Shown in pieces: positions 37,308 to 46,520 of a stretch of 64,000 bases of DNA. Both the position numbers and the translations under genes were made by a program. The notes under the pieces were generated by a model. The model was not told where the DNA came from. It did no database searches and saw nothing but the letters and a program-made list of their open reading frames with translations. How positions within the stretch are numbered: the first letter of the stretch is position 1; each line of letters begins with the position of its first letter. Source of the stretch: Candidatus Kryptonium sp. (GTDB lineage: Bacteria; Bacteroidota; Ignavibacteria; Kryptoniales; Kryptoniaceae); assembly GCA_025060635.1 (NCBI GenBank), contig JANXBN010000007.1, positions 1 to 64,000 of the forward strand, written 5' to 3'.

Positions 37308-40286
37308 ATGAAAAGAGCTACAGAATTTATCATACTACTGCTCTTCACTTTCGGGTTGATTTCAACTGTGTTTGCACAGGTTAAAGAAGATCCAAATTGG
37401 ATGACAAAAGAAAAATATTATAACACTGTTCTTGCTCCTCAGCGTGGCTTAAAGCCGTTGGCAAAAACACTCGGGCCAGGAGACAGGAAAAGATCAGTTC
37501 TTGATGTCGGAAATGTTTGGGCGCGCATATCAAACGCGGCAACGCTCGGATATGACAGGTGGGGACTTTGCTGGGAGTATCCTGCAAGAAGTGGCATAAC
37601 TTACAGATGGACAATGGCACCGATTGTCGGTGCGAAGAAAAGAAACCCTGATGGAAGCTTCACGAAATTTTTTGCAAGTGGAACTCGTGGAGCTGCAAGA
37701 TTCAGTGAAGAGGAATATCAACCATTGCCTGGATTTGATGCGGGTTATGTTGATGAGAAAAATAATATCGGAATAGCATTCAGTGATAAACCACAATCTT
37801 GGCCAAGAAGATGGCCTTCTTTAAGTGATTTACCAGCTCATGCAAGGAAAATATCATATAGGCAACCGCCGGTTGGTTCTTTGGGATTTCCGGGTGTTCT
37901 AAACGGTGAAGTCGTTGCAAAAAGAGAAGCTTACTTCGTTGTCACAGATAATGATCCGGAGTCTGGAAACAAGCCAAAACCAATGGACATTCGCCTTGAT
38001 GTTTGGGGCTTACAATGGGACGACTTTCTGAACCAAGATTTTATAATTTTTAGATTTGTTCTAACAAACATTGGAACAGACACACTTTATGATGTTTATG
38101 TTGGGATTCACGATGATCCAGATTGTCCTGAACAAGGTTCTTATGAATGGACAGATGATTTTGCTGCGTTTATCCCGCCGGGAACAGATGTTGAGGGATA
38201 TTCACCAAGTGAGGATTCTTTGTTGTGGAACTTTACATATCTTTGGGACGGCGACGATAAAGTTGAAGGTTTAATTGCGTCAAATGTTGGATGGGTTGGA
38301 TTAAAATTTCTTGAGACGCCGATTAATCCCGCTACGGGTAAGCCAATGGGTATAACAACATTTCAAGTTTTTCCATATAGCGAAGCTCCGCAGACAGAAA
38401 CAGGTGAATATGACCAAATATCAGCAGGAGTTTCCCCACCTCACAATGTTAATCCTCATCCCAGGGATTGGACACAAACACCGAATTCGTATGGGCCAGA
38501 TATAACATATGTCGTCGCATCTGGTCCGTTTAATTTACCTCCTGGTGGACAACTTGCTTTCACATTTGCTTCAATACATGCGAGAAATAAACGAGACCTG
38601 TTCAAGAAAGCGATGCTTTGTCAATTGCTTTACAACAATAGCTACCGCGCTGCCGAAGCACCACCAGAACCATCTGTTAGGGCAGTTGCGTTAGATAGAA
38701 TGGTTATTCTATACTGGGACGATCGCTCTGAAAAAGGTATTTATTACAAACCAGATGGGACAATAGATCATATAAATGATAGATTAACTGGAAACAATGC
38801 ATTTGAAGGTTATAAAATTTACAAGAGCACAGATAGAGGTCAAACTTGGGGTGAAGCTATAATTGATGCATTTGGTCAATTTCAAGGATGGATTCCACTT
38901 GCTATTTATGATTTGAAAAATGGCGTTCAAGGTGAATCTGAATCAAGACGACATTTCAACCTTGGAAGCGATGTTGGTATAAGACATTATTTCATTGATA
39001 GAAATGTAAATAATGGCTATGAATATTGGTATGCCGTTGTCGCTTATGACCGTGACGATGGTCCTATTCCGCCACTTGAAAATGCAATAAGAAGCTATCC
39101 AAAAGAAGGAACAAACACTGTCGCTGTTATACCTGGAAAACCTGCTTCAGGTGTTACGCTTGGAAGCGCTGACAAAGAAGCAAAACATATTAGAGGAAAT
39201 AGTAGCGTAAAAATACCAATCACTTTGCTTGATCCTAGAAAAACAACTGGTAAAAAGTATACATTAACTTTTAAGCAGGGCAGTACGCCTTTCAGTTTGC
39301 TCATGGATTTGAGAGATGAATCCGGCAATTATGTCGTTACGATAAACAGAGATACAATAAAGAACTATCCGTACTTCTATGATCCAGCAATTGACAATGC
39401 ACTTATGTTTGATGGCTTATATATACCTGTTCAAGATTTGCCACCCGATGTTAACTGGAATGAGGTTGACGATGGGGATAGTGTTCATATTTATGATGCT
39501 TTAACAATTGATCAAACTATTGAAGGTGTAAATGCTGGTGCAACAATTGATTCTCTATCAAGAGAAGCATTGTCTGCAGATTATGAAATAAGGATCGTGA
39601 ATACCCCCGTTGTCTATCCAAGAGTTGGTGCTTCTATAAATCCAACGGGGACAATCACAGCACCTTTTGAGATATGGAATTTGACCACCAACACCAGAGT
39701 AAACGCTGCGATACGAGATCGTGGTGCGACTGGATTTAACTGGGGTGATTATGATAGAATCTTTATAATCAATAAACCATATCCAACAGCAAATCCAGGA
39801 GCATTCAATGCTACTTCTCTAGCTGATATACCATATAGAGTCAGAATCTATTCCGAGGCTGTTTCCGTTCCACAAGGTGACAAAATAAAAATTGTGACGA
39901 ACAAAATCTTGACGAAAAACGATGTTTATGAATTTAACACTGTTAAGCAGACAACTACTACGATGACAGCTTCTGATCTTGAAAACATTCGCGTCGTCCC
40001 GAATCCATATGTTGTGAGCTCACCTTATGAGACAGGTAAATATGGAGTTCAAAAAGAAGTACAATTCCATCACTTGCCACCGAAAGCAATAATAAGAATT
40101 TACAATGTCGCTGGCGACCTTATTAGGGTTATAAATCATGAGGGTGGTTCAATAGCAAGGTGGAACTTGCAGACATACAATGAGCAAGAGGTTGCCTTTG
40201 GAGTTTATATATATCACATTGAGGGTTATGACGAGACAGGTAGGAAAATTGGAGAAGTTATCGGGAAATTTGCATTGATCAAGTAA
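37308..40286 (+). CDS. Large secreted protein with a type IX-like C-terminal sorting domain
   Basis: A 992-residue secreted protein. A signal peptide ends at VFAQ (about residue 24). The first half contains a beta-rich region with FRFVLTNIGTDTLYDVYVGIHDDPD, the form seen in many large Bacteroidetes/Ignavibacteria secreted proteins; residues about 450-570 resemble a fibronectin type III module (VRAVALDRMVILYWDD ... YKIYKS). The last 95 residues, from IRVVPNPYVVSS through YNVAGDLIRVI to GVYIYHIEG, match the type A sorting domain used for export through the type IX system. GGAG lies upstream of the ATG. No enzymatic motif is visible. It precedes the PorV-like gene and may be its cargo. Confidence 0.8.
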   Translation: MKRATEFIILLLFTFGLISTVFAQVKEDPNWMTKEKYYNTVLAPQRGLKPLAKTLGPGDRKRSVLDVGNVWARISNAATLGYDRWGLCWEYPARSGITYRWTMAPIVGAKKRNPDGSFTKFFASGTRGAARFSEEEYQPLPGFDAGYVDEKNNIGIAFSDKPQSWPRRWPSLSDLPAHARKISYRQPPVGSLGFPGVLNGEVVAKREAYFVVTDNDPESGNKPKPMDIRLDVWGLQWDDFLNQDFIIFRFVLTNIGTDTLYDVYVGIHDDPDCPEQGSYEWTDDFAAFIPPGTDVEGYSPSEDSLLWNFTYLWDGDDKVEGLIASNVGWVGLKFLETPINPATGKPMGITTFQVFPYSEAPQTETGEYDQISAGVSPPHNVNPHPRDWTQTPNSYGPDITYVVASGPFNLPPGGQLAFTFASIHARNKRDLFKKAMLCQLLYNNSYRAAEAPPEPSVRAVALDRMVILYWDDRSEKGIYYKPDGTIDHINDRLTGNNAFEGYKIYKSTDRGQTWGEAIIDAFGQFQGWIPLAIYDLKNGVQGESESRRHFNLGSDVGIRHYFIDRNVNNGYEYWYAVVAYDRDDGPIPPLENAIRSYPKEGTNTVAVIPGKPASGVTLGSADKEAKHIRGNSSVKIPITLLDPRKTTGKKYTLTFKQGSTPFSLLMDLRDESGNYVVTINRDTIKNYPYFYDPAIDNALMFDGLYIPVQDLPPDVNWNEVDDGDSVHIYDALTIDQTIEGVNAGATIDSLSREALSADYEIRIVNTPVVYPRVGASINPTGTITAPFEIWNLTTNTRVNAAIRDRGATGFNWGDYDRIFIINKPYPTANPGAFNATSLADIPYRVRIYSEAVSVPQGDKIKIVTNKILTKNDVYEFNTVKQTTTTMTASDLENIRVVPNPYVVSSPYETGKYGVQKEVQFHHLPPKAIIRIYNVAGDLIRVINHEGGSIARWNLQTYNEQEVAFGVYIYHIEGYDETGRKIGEVIGKFALIK

Positions 40287-40295
40287 AAAGATTCT

Positions 40296-40317
40296 CCGCC
40301 TCCTTGTGAGGCGGTTT
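40296..40317 (+). terminator. Short hairpin between cargo protein and PorV-like gene
   Basis: CCGCCTC, five-base loop, GAGGCGG and then only three T. Probably an intercistronic hairpin or weak terminator, not a full stop. Confidence 0.45.
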
Positions 40318-40356
40318 GAAAAATTTTTTGAGAAAATAAAAAATTTGGAGGAAGAA

Positions 40357-41388
40357 ATGAAAAAGTTTCAAATAATTGCGGTTTTACTCTTGATGGTATT
40401 TTCAAATTATGCGCTTTCCCAATTTGATAATGTAGGAACCTCGGCAGCAGCTTTCTTGAAAATCCCTGTTGACCCACGAGGTTCATCACTTGCGAGCGCC
40501 GTTGTAGCTAATGTAAATGATCCCTCCGCTGTCTATTGGAATCCTGCGGGACTTTCGCAGATGAAAAGAACGGAAATTATGTTTTCAAATACCGATTGGA
40601 TTGCGGATTTGAACATCGCTTTCCTTTCCGTTGGTGTTCCTCTTGGAAACCTCGGTGCCATTGGTGTCGGGATAACTTACCTTTCAATGGGCGATATGCC
40701 GATTACAACCTGGCTTGATACCGAGGGAGCAAGTGGACAAACTTTTTCTGCTTATGATGCCTGTTTTGCGGTTGCTTATTCGCGAAGGTTGACAGATAAG
40801 TTTTCAATTGGTGTAAGCGTAAAATATGTTACGGAAACAATTTCGCATTCAACTGCAAGTGCTTTCGCTCTTGACATCGGAACTTTGTATGATACTGGGT
40901 TTAGGGGATTGAAGGTAGGTATGTCGTTTACAAATTTTGGCACAAAGATGCGACTTGAAGGAAGAGATTTGATTTTAAAGGTTGATCCATACCCGACGGC
41001 CGGTTCAAATCCAACTGATGTCATCGCAACCCTTAAAACTGAAGAATGGTCTCTACCTTTGACATTTCAAATGGGAGCAACATTTAACTTAATTGAAAGC
41101 GAGACATTTAGATTTACGCTCAACGCTGACTATAGAGATGAGCGTGATTATAGAGCGCTCGGACTCGTTGGAGGTGAATTTGCTTTTAGAGAAATGTTTT
41201 TCGTGAGAGTTGGAGGAATGAAAAGATACGCAGTTGATGAAAGGCATGGAAAATTCACCTTGAACGCCGGTGCCGGTATAAAACTTGGCATTCCTGGTTC
41301 GTCCGTTAAATTGAAATTTGATTATTCATATTCAGATCTATACAGGCTAAAGCAAGCCCACAGAATTTCCCTGGCCGTTGTTTTATAG
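40357..41388 (+). CDS. PorV/PorQ family outer-membrane barrel protein
   Basis: A 343-residue outer-membrane protein. The signal peptide ends at ALSQ (about residue 22). The start of the mature protein, VGTSAAAFLKIPVDPRGSSLASA, and the nearby NDPSAVYWNPAGLSQ are the hallmarks of the PorV/UPF0164 branch of the FadL-like barrels; the rest is alternating beta strands. In type IX secretion PorV shuttles cargo from the translocon to the attachment complex. ATG 40357 has a strong GGAGGA site upstream; the in-frame extension back to 40306 is not supported. It follows the sorting-domain protein by 70 bases. Confidence 0.88.
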   Translation: MKKFQIIAVLLLMVFSNYALSQFDNVGTSAAAFLKIPVDPRGSSLASAVVANVNDPSAVYWNPAGLSQMKRTEIMFSNTDWIADLNIAFLSVGVPLGNLGAIGVGITYLSMGDMPITTWLDTEGASGQTFSAYDACFAVAYSRRLTDKFSIGVSVKYVTETISHSTASAFALDIGTLYDTGFRGLKVGMSFTNFGTKMRLEGRDLILKVDPYPTAGSNPTDVIATLKTEEWSLPLTFQMGATFNLIESETFRFTLNADYRDERDYRALGLVGGEFAFREMFFVRVGGMKRYAVDERHGKFTLNAGAGIKLGIPGSSVKLKFDYSYSDLYRLKQAHRISLAVVL

Positions 41389-41410
41389 TGTGAGAACCTA
41401 CTTTTACTTG

Positions 41411-41446
41411 CCCGGCTCAGCTTTTATCGCTGAGACCGGGTTTTTT
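41411..41446 (+). terminator. Rho-independent terminator after the PorV-like gene
   Basis: CCCGGCTCAGC and GCTGAGACCGGG pair with a single bulged A, loop TTTTATC, followed by six T. It closes the TonB receptor-cargo-PorV unit. Confidence 0.88.
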
Positions 41447-41500
41447 CCTTTTAGAACTTCCTTTCGCAATTTTCGTCTGAAAAATAAAAATTGAAAATCT

Positions 41501-44197
41501 ATGAAAAAGTCAGTAATCATCTTTTTATCTTTTTTTCTCGTCTCCATATCTAATTCAGATGATTTCAAATTCTGGAAAGATGGGATTTACAATCCCGACA
41601 TACCAACCCCAAAACAAATCCTTGGGTATGAAATCGGTGATTTCGTAACCGAACATCATCAGATGGAACGCTACATTGATGCACTTTCAAAATCATCAAA
41701 TCGGATTAAGGTTATAAGATATGGCGAATCGTACGAAAGAAGGGGGATGTATCTACTAATTATAAGCTCGCCTGAAAACCTCGCACGGCTTAACGAGATA
41801 AGAGAAAATATAAAAAAATTAACAGACCCAAGGATAACTTCCGAAAGCGAGGCGAGAAAAATATCCGAGACAAATCCAATAATTGTTTGGTTGAATTATT
41901 CCGTTGACGGTGATGAGACAGCAGCCTTTGAAGCTGGAATTCAAGTTGCTTATCAACTTTGTGCTGGCGAAGATGAAATAACAAAAAAGATTCTTAAAGA
42001 TGCGATCGTTATAATTAATCTGCCGCATAACCCCGATAGCCATCAAAAAGCTGTTGCTTGGTTCAAAGCAACATTCGTCGGAAAATATGGTAATCCAGAT
42101 CCTTACGCCTCTGAACATCGTGGTGATTGGAGGATGAAAACAAATTACAACCATTATTTAATTGATTTAAACCGCGATGCTTTCGCTTGTTCACAAATTG
42201 AGACGCAGAAAGTTGTAGAACAATTTCATTACTGGAATCCTCAAGTTTTCGCAGACCATCACGGGGAAACAAAAAATATGTTTTTTGTTCCGTATGCTCC
42301 GCCTGTAAATCTAAACATACCATCAACTACAAAAAAGTGGGCGAGGGTCATCGGGCTTAATATCGCTCGTGGATTTGACGAGTATGGATGGAGTTATTAT
42401 ACCGAAGAAGTTTTTGATTTACACTATCCTGGTTATTGGGATTCATATCCATCTCTAAATGGCGCAATTGGAATGACATTTGAAACCGACGCCGGTGGTA
42501 GAAAAGGATTCCAATTTGAGAGAGAAGATGAGACAATCATTACTTTCAAAGAGGGGATTCATCATCACTTTATCGCCTCAATGAAAACTCTTGAAGCATC
42601 AGTAAATCATAGAAAGGAGATACTGTTTGACTTCTATAAGTTTAGACAAACAGCGCTTGAAGAAGCAAAAAGAGAACAATATAAACTCTTCATCATCGTT
42701 CCTGACAAGGACAAAGAAAAGACATCAAGATTTATAGAGTTGTGTCTAAGACATGGAATTGAAATCTATGAAGCAAAAGAACCATTTACGAGCAATTCTG
42801 CAAGAAGCTATTTTGAAAAATCATCTTCAAAGAAAACATTTAAAAAAGGTGTTTTCATAATCCCGATGTATCAACCTCAAAAGAGACTTTTGAAAACTTT
42901 ATTTGAGCCAGATACAAAAATTGAGGAAGGATTTCTTAAAGAAGCGAGGTTTGCTTATGAATACAACAAAAAGCTTGGCAAAAATGTCCGACGACTTCCG
43001 CTTGGATTTTACGATGTAACTGCTTGGAGCTTGCCGATAACTTGGGGGATTGAATGTTATCTAACGGAAGATTCCGCCAAAGTTAAAATTGAAAAGATAA
43101 CTCAAAAACCAGTATTTGAGTTCTATATTCCAAATGACACACCAAAATATGCCTATGTTTTCAAATATGACACAGACGCATCTGCTAAGTTATTGGCTAA
43201 ACTTTTGTCTTTGGATTTCAAAGTCGCGGTCGCATCTAAGTATTTTTATACTGAAACAGGTGATTATTTCCCAAGGGGAACGGTTATTGTTCGGGTTGAG
43301 AGGAATAAACATATTCAAGATTTTCATCAAAAGATCAAGAGAATTGCAAGGGAAATTGGAGTAGATCTATATCCTATAAATACGGCATACACGGAGCGCG
43401 GGATTGATCTCGGTTCAAATTGGGTAATTGAATTGAAAAAACCAAAGGTTGCAGTTATAACCGAAGAGCCAACTTCTCAAACTTCATATGGAGCGCTATG
43501 GTTTCTATTTGAACAAATTTATGAATACGATTTCACTCCAATAAGATGGGATTATTTTTCAAGTGTAGACCTATATCGGTATAATGTAATTGTTATCCCT
43601 GACGCAAATGCGAACCAGTTGAAAAATCTGCTTGGTGAAGGTGGTGTTAAGAAATTAAAAGAGTGGATTTCCAATGGCGGAGTTCTTGTGACATTGAAAA
43701 ACGCCTCTGTTTTCCCAACCTTAAAAGGTGTTGAACTTACAAGCGCGAAACTTCTCAGTGAGGGCGAAAAGGATGAAGATAGGTATGAGGAGGAGAAACC
43801 ACAAGCTGTTAAAGATACCATAAAACCAAGGGAGAAAAAAACCGCAGAAAGAGTTGAATTTACACCTGGGGCAATTATGCGCGTTAAACTTGACACTTTG
43901 CATTTTTTATCGTTTGGCTATGGCGATGAAATCGCTGTGCATATTTATTCAAATTTAATTTTTGAGAAATCAAAAGATGGAGCAAATCCCGGAGTTTTCG
44001 CAGATAAAGATGTTCGCATAAGTGGCTTCGTTTGGGAAGATATGGAGAAGAAGTTCCCAGGAAACGCCTACTTAATTGATGAGCCGGTTGGGCGCGGTAG
44101 AGTTATAATGTTTGCGGATGATCCAAACTTTCGCCTTTATTGGCTAAGCTTAAACCGCTTGTTTTTAAACTCCATTTTCTTTGCACCAAGTTTTTGA
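41501..44197 (+). CDS. Exported M14-type zinc carboxypeptidase-like protein
   Basis: An 898-residue exported protein with a signal peptide (residues 1-19). Residues about 40-380 form an M14 metallocarboxypeptidase fold: NYSVDGDET at the metal-site loop, LPHNPDSHQ, DLNRDAF, ADHHGE and the late Glu in GMTFETDAGG. The canonical first metal ligand is His in HG(D/N)E; here Asp136 stands at that place, while Glu139 and His253/His254 remain. The second half (about 390-898) is a family-specific extension including a glutamine-amidotransferase-like segment (KKLKEWISNGGVLVTLKN). No recognisable sorting domain. Substrate unknown; activity uncertain because of the changed ligand. Confidence 0.82.
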   Translation: MKKSVIIFLSFFLVSISNSDDFKFWKDGIYNPDIPTPKQILGYEIGDFVTEHHQMERYIDALSKSSNRIKVIRYGESYERRGMYLLIISSPENLARLNEIRENIKKLTDPRITSESEARKISETNPIIVWLNYSVDGDETAAFEAGIQVAYQLCAGEDEITKKILKDAIVIINLPHNPDSHQKAVAWFKATFVGKYGNPDPYASEHRGDWRMKTNYNHYLIDLNRDAFACSQIETQKVVEQFHYWNPQVFADHHGETKNMFFVPYAPPVNLNIPSTTKKWARVIGLNIARGFDEYGWSYYTEEVFDLHYPGYWDSYPSLNGAIGMTFETDAGGRKGFQFEREDETIITFKEGIHHHFIASMKTLEASVNHRKEILFDFYKFRQTALEEAKREQYKLFIIVPDKDKEKTSRFIELCLRHGIEIYEAKEPFTSNSARSYFEKSSSKKTFKKGVFIIPMYQPQKRLLKTLFEPDTKIEEGFLKEARFAYEYNKKLGKNVRRLPLGFYDVTAWSLPITWGIECYLTEDSAKVKIEKITQKPVFEFYIPNDTPKYAYVFKYDTDASAKLLAKLLSLDFKVAVASKYFYTETGDYFPRGTVIVRVERNKHIQDFHQKIKRIAREIGVDLYPINTAYTERGIDLGSNWVIELKKPKVAVITEEPTSQTSYGALWFLFEQIYEYDFTPIRWDYFSSVDLYRYNVIVIPDANANQLKNLLGEGGVKKLKEWISNGGVLVTLKNASVFPTLKGVELTSAKLLSEGEKDEDRYEEEKPQAVKDTIKPREKKTAERVEFTPGAIMRVKLDTLHFLSFGYGDEIAVHIYSNLIFEKSKDGANPGVFADKDVRISGFVWEDMEKKFPGNAYLIDEPVGRGRVIMFADDPNFRLYWLSLNRLFLNSIFFAPSF

Positions 44198-44225
44198 AAA
44201 ATTTTTTATTGATTTTATATTTAAA

Positions 44226-44250
44226 AGGGTGGGTGAAGCCCACCCTCTTT
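44226..44250 (+). terminator. Terminator hairpin after the M14 peptidase
   Basis: AGGGTGGG, loop TGAAG, CCCACCCT, followed by CTTT. The T-run is short, but the stem is perfect and lies 28 bases after the stop codon. Confidence 0.7.
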
Positions 44251-44375
44251 GAAAAGAAATTTGAAAAGTCAAGTTTAAGACAAAAAGTAAAAGTTTAAAT
44301 CATATATGTCTTCCATCGGGGAAAATCCAGGGGTGATTATCTTGAGCCAATTAAACCTAAGGTGGGGGATTGCAT

Positions 44376-45128
44376 ATGCGATTAAAAGTTACTCTCACCG
44401 CCCAAAACATTCCTACATCAATACCTGTAAACTACAACCACCTTATTTATTCGGAGATAAGGGAAAAGATAAAAAGACATAGCGACGCCTTCAAAGATAA
44501 AAGATTAAAGGAGCTCGGAATTTTTAAGGAAAAGTTTAGAGTTTACACATTTTCGTTTCTTCGTTTTAAAAATTTTTTGATAGAGAACGAGGAAATCAAG
44601 CTGACCTCCGATGAGGAGTTTAATTTTTTCATTTCATCGCCATTTGCTTCATTTATTGAGGGTATTGCTATCACATTTTTGAGGGAAGGAAGCTTTAAGG
44701 TTGGAAATGTCAACTTTATTGTTAGATCAATTGCGAAAATTGATGTTCCAGAGTTCACCAGCGAGATGAAATTTCGGCTTCTTTCCCCTATTGCTGTCGT
44801 CAAAAGCCAAACGGAAAAGAAAATTTTTATGACCCCTGATGAAAGCAATTACTTTGATAGGATCAAGGAGGATTTGATAAAAAAGTATTGTTTTTTGCAT
44901 GGAGAAAAATTGAAAGATGTTGCTTTTGAGATGAGATTTGACAGCGAATATATAAACTCAAAAGGCGGGAAATTTTCAAAACTTATAAAATTTGGGAAAA
45001 CCAATATAAAGTGTTTTCTTGCGCCATTTATTATAAAAACGGATCCAAGGTTAATTGAAGTTGGCTATGAATGGGGGTTCGGCCATAAAAACCATCTCGG
45101 CTTCGGTATGGCGGTAATTTCAGAATAG
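44376..45128 (+). CDS. cas6: CRISPR-associated endoribonuclease Cas6
   Basis: A 250-residue Cas6, the RNase that cuts pre-crRNA within the repeat. The N-terminal ferredoxin-like half has IPVNYNHLIYSEI; Tyr25, His35 and nearby lysines (40, 42, 45) are candidate catalytic residues by comparison with the archaeal enzyme. The C-terminal half ends with the glycine-rich loop GYEWGFGHKNHLGFGMA (230-246), the family hallmark. ATG 44376 has GGTGGGGG upstream. It is alone: no other cas gene and no repeat array are in the window. It lies between the M14 peptidase terminator and the suf operon promoter, so it is probably transcribed by itself. Confidence 0.85.
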   Translation: MRLKVTLTAQNIPTSIPVNYNHLIYSEIREKIKRHSDAFKDKRLKELGIFKEKFRVYTFSFLRFKNFLIENEEIKLTSDEEFNFFISSPFASFIEGIAITFLREGSFKVGNVNFIVRSIAKIDVPEFTSEMKFRLLSPIAVVKSQTEKKIFMTPDESNYFDRIKEDLIKKYCFLHGEKLKDVAFEMRFDSEYINSKGGKFSKLIKFGKTNIKCFLAPFIIKTDPRLIEVGYEWGFGHKNHLGFGMAVISE

Positions 45129-45169
45129 AAGAGAAATTTCAAGTCTTTCAATGCCTATATCTGTGAAAT

Positions 45170-45198
45170 TTGCATTTTAATTTTCTAAGTATTATATT
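45170..45198 (+). promoter_or_regulatory. Sigma-70-type promoter of the rrf2-suf operon
   Basis: TTGCAT (45170-45175), 17-base spacer, TATATT (45193-45198). The first gene of the operon starts 45 bases downstream of the -10. Confidence 0.75.
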
Positions 45199-45205
45199 TA
45201 CATCG

Positions 45206-45222
45206 TAGACATACAATGTCCA
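45206..45222 (+). promoter_or_regulatory. Candidate Rrf2 operator at the suf transcription start
   Basis: GACAT-ACA-ATGTC is a perfect five-base inverted repeat, extendable to TAGACAT/ATGTCCA with one mismatch. It sits seven to twenty bases after the -10 hexamer, where a bound repressor would block initiation. Assignment to the Rrf2 protein is inferred from position only. Confidence 0.5.
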
Positions 45223-45242
45223 AAATTAAAATTTGAGTAAAG

Positions 45243-45710
45243 ATGATAGTTTCAAAGACGCTTGATTATGCAGTAAGGACACTGATGTACTTAGGTAAGC
45301 AACACGGTAGAGGAGCAGTTCTAATGAAGGAAATCGCTGAGAACCAAAGGATACCTTTGAGTTATTTGGCAAAGGTTATGAGACAGCTTGTGAAAGCAGG
45401 TATAGTTTTTTCCGAGTATGGTCCTCATGGTGGATATTCACTGAAGAAATTGCCATCTGAGATCACATTAAGACAAGTCTATGAAGCAGTTGAGGGCGAG
45501 GTTAAAATGGTTGAATGCCTTGAGGTCCCGGGCTCGGCTTGTGCTTTTGTATCTTGCTGTGGTCAAGCGGACATATGGCAGGAGGTGGAGAAAAAATTTA
45601 TAAGCATCCTTGAAGGTATAACAATTCAAGATATAATTTTAAGGGATTGTGTTTATCCAGAAAAATTATTAACAATAAACAAACAGGAGAATAGACATGC
45701 CAACACTTGA
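45243..45710 (+). CDS. Rrf2 family transcriptional regulator (IscR/SufR-like)
   Basis: A 155-residue winged-helix regulator that leads the iron-sulfur operon. The DNA-binding domain starts SKTLDYAVRTLMYL and includes the recognition helix IPLSYLAKVMRQLVKAG and wing GPHGGYSL. Cys92, Cys100 and the pair Cys105-Cys106 are placed to ligate a cluster, as in IscR-type sensors that report cellular Fe-S status. It probably represses its own operon when clusters are plentiful. It overlaps sufC by 14 bases. A promoter and a candidate operator lie just upstream. Confidence 0.92.
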   Translation: MIVSKTLDYAVRTLMYLGKQHGRGAVLMKEIAENQRIPLSYLAKVMRQLVKAGIVFSEYGPHGGYSLKKLPSEITLRQVYEAVEGEVKMVECLEVPGSACAFVSCCGQADIWQEVEKKFISILEGITIQDIILRDCVYPEKLLTINKQENRHANT

Positions 45711-46479
45711 AGTAAGAGATTTATATGTGAGCGTTGACGGAAAGGAAATTTTAAGGGGACTCAATTTAGTCGTTAACAAAGGAGAAGTTCATGCGTTGAT
45801 GGGTCCCAATGGTTCAGGGAAAAGCACGCTCGCTTACACTATAATGGGACATCCCAAATATAAAGTTGAAAGCGGAGATATTTTGTTTGAAGGTAAAAGC
45901 ATACTTGAGATGAAACCTGATGAGAGAGCAAAGTTAGGGTTGTTCCTTGCTTTTCAATATCCTATTGAAGTTCCAGGGGTCACGCTTTTTAACTTTTTGT
46001 GGAAGGCGATACAAGCTAACAATCTTGATTCAACGCCTAATCGTGCATCGCAGCTTCCGAAATCGGTCGTTGACTATAAAAAGGAACTTATAGATAGAAT
46101 CAAAAAATTGAACATGAGCGAAATTTTTATTTATAGACCAGTTGGAGTTGGATTTTCAGGTGGTGAGAAAAAGAGAATGGAGATCTTACAAATGGCTATG
46201 TTGAAACCAGTTATTGCATTCCTTGACGAGCCTGATTCTGGGCTTGACATTGATTCGCTTAAAGTTGTCGCAGATGTTGTAAATTCCGTCCGTAACCCAG
46301 ATATTGGTATCGTTATGATAACTCACTATCAGAGAATTTTGAATTACATCAAGCCAGATTTTGTTCACATAATGCTTGATGGTAGAATCGTTAAATCTGG
46401 TGGTCCTGAAATAGTTGAAAAGCTTGAGCAAGAGGGTTACGCTTGGATAAGGGAAACAGCAGCCGAATCGGCTGATTAG
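45697..46479 (+). CDS. sufC: Fe-S cluster assembly ATPase SufC
   Basis: A 260-residue ABC ATPase of the SufBCD scaffold complex; ATP hydrolysis reshapes SufB-SufD for cluster assembly. Walker A GPNGSGKST (36-44), the signature FSGGEKKRMEI and Walker B IAFLDEPDSGLD are intact, and GLFLAFQYPIEVPGV is typical of SufC. AGGAGA precedes the ATG, which overlaps the rrf2 end. Confidence 0.98.
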   Translation: MPTLEVRDLYVSVDGKEILRGLNLVVNKGEVHALMGPNGSGKSTLAYTIMGHPKYKVESGDILFEGKSILEMKPDERAKLGLFLAFQYPIEVPGVTLFNFLWKAIQANNLDSTPNRASQLPKSVVDYKKELIDRIKKLNMSEIFIYRPVGVGFSGGEKKRMEILQMAMLKPVIAFLDEPDSGLDIDSLKVVADVVNSVRNPDIGIVMITHYQRILNYIKPDFVHIMLDGRIVKSGGPEIVEKLEQEGYAWIRETAAESAD

Positions 46480-46520
46480 AAGAACTATATTGTAAAAACT
46501 AATTAAAAGGAGAAACAGCT

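Noticed and set aside
44194-44221. TTGAAA-16-TATATT as a cas6 promoter
   Set aside because: It overlaps the end of the peptidase gene and the transcript would start inside the terminator hairpin at 44226; chance match in AT-rich DNA more likely.
44281-44375. Region before cas6 examined for CRISPR repeats
   Set aside because: A 30-base segment near 44310 looks repeat-like in composition, but it occurs once; no spaced copies are in the window.
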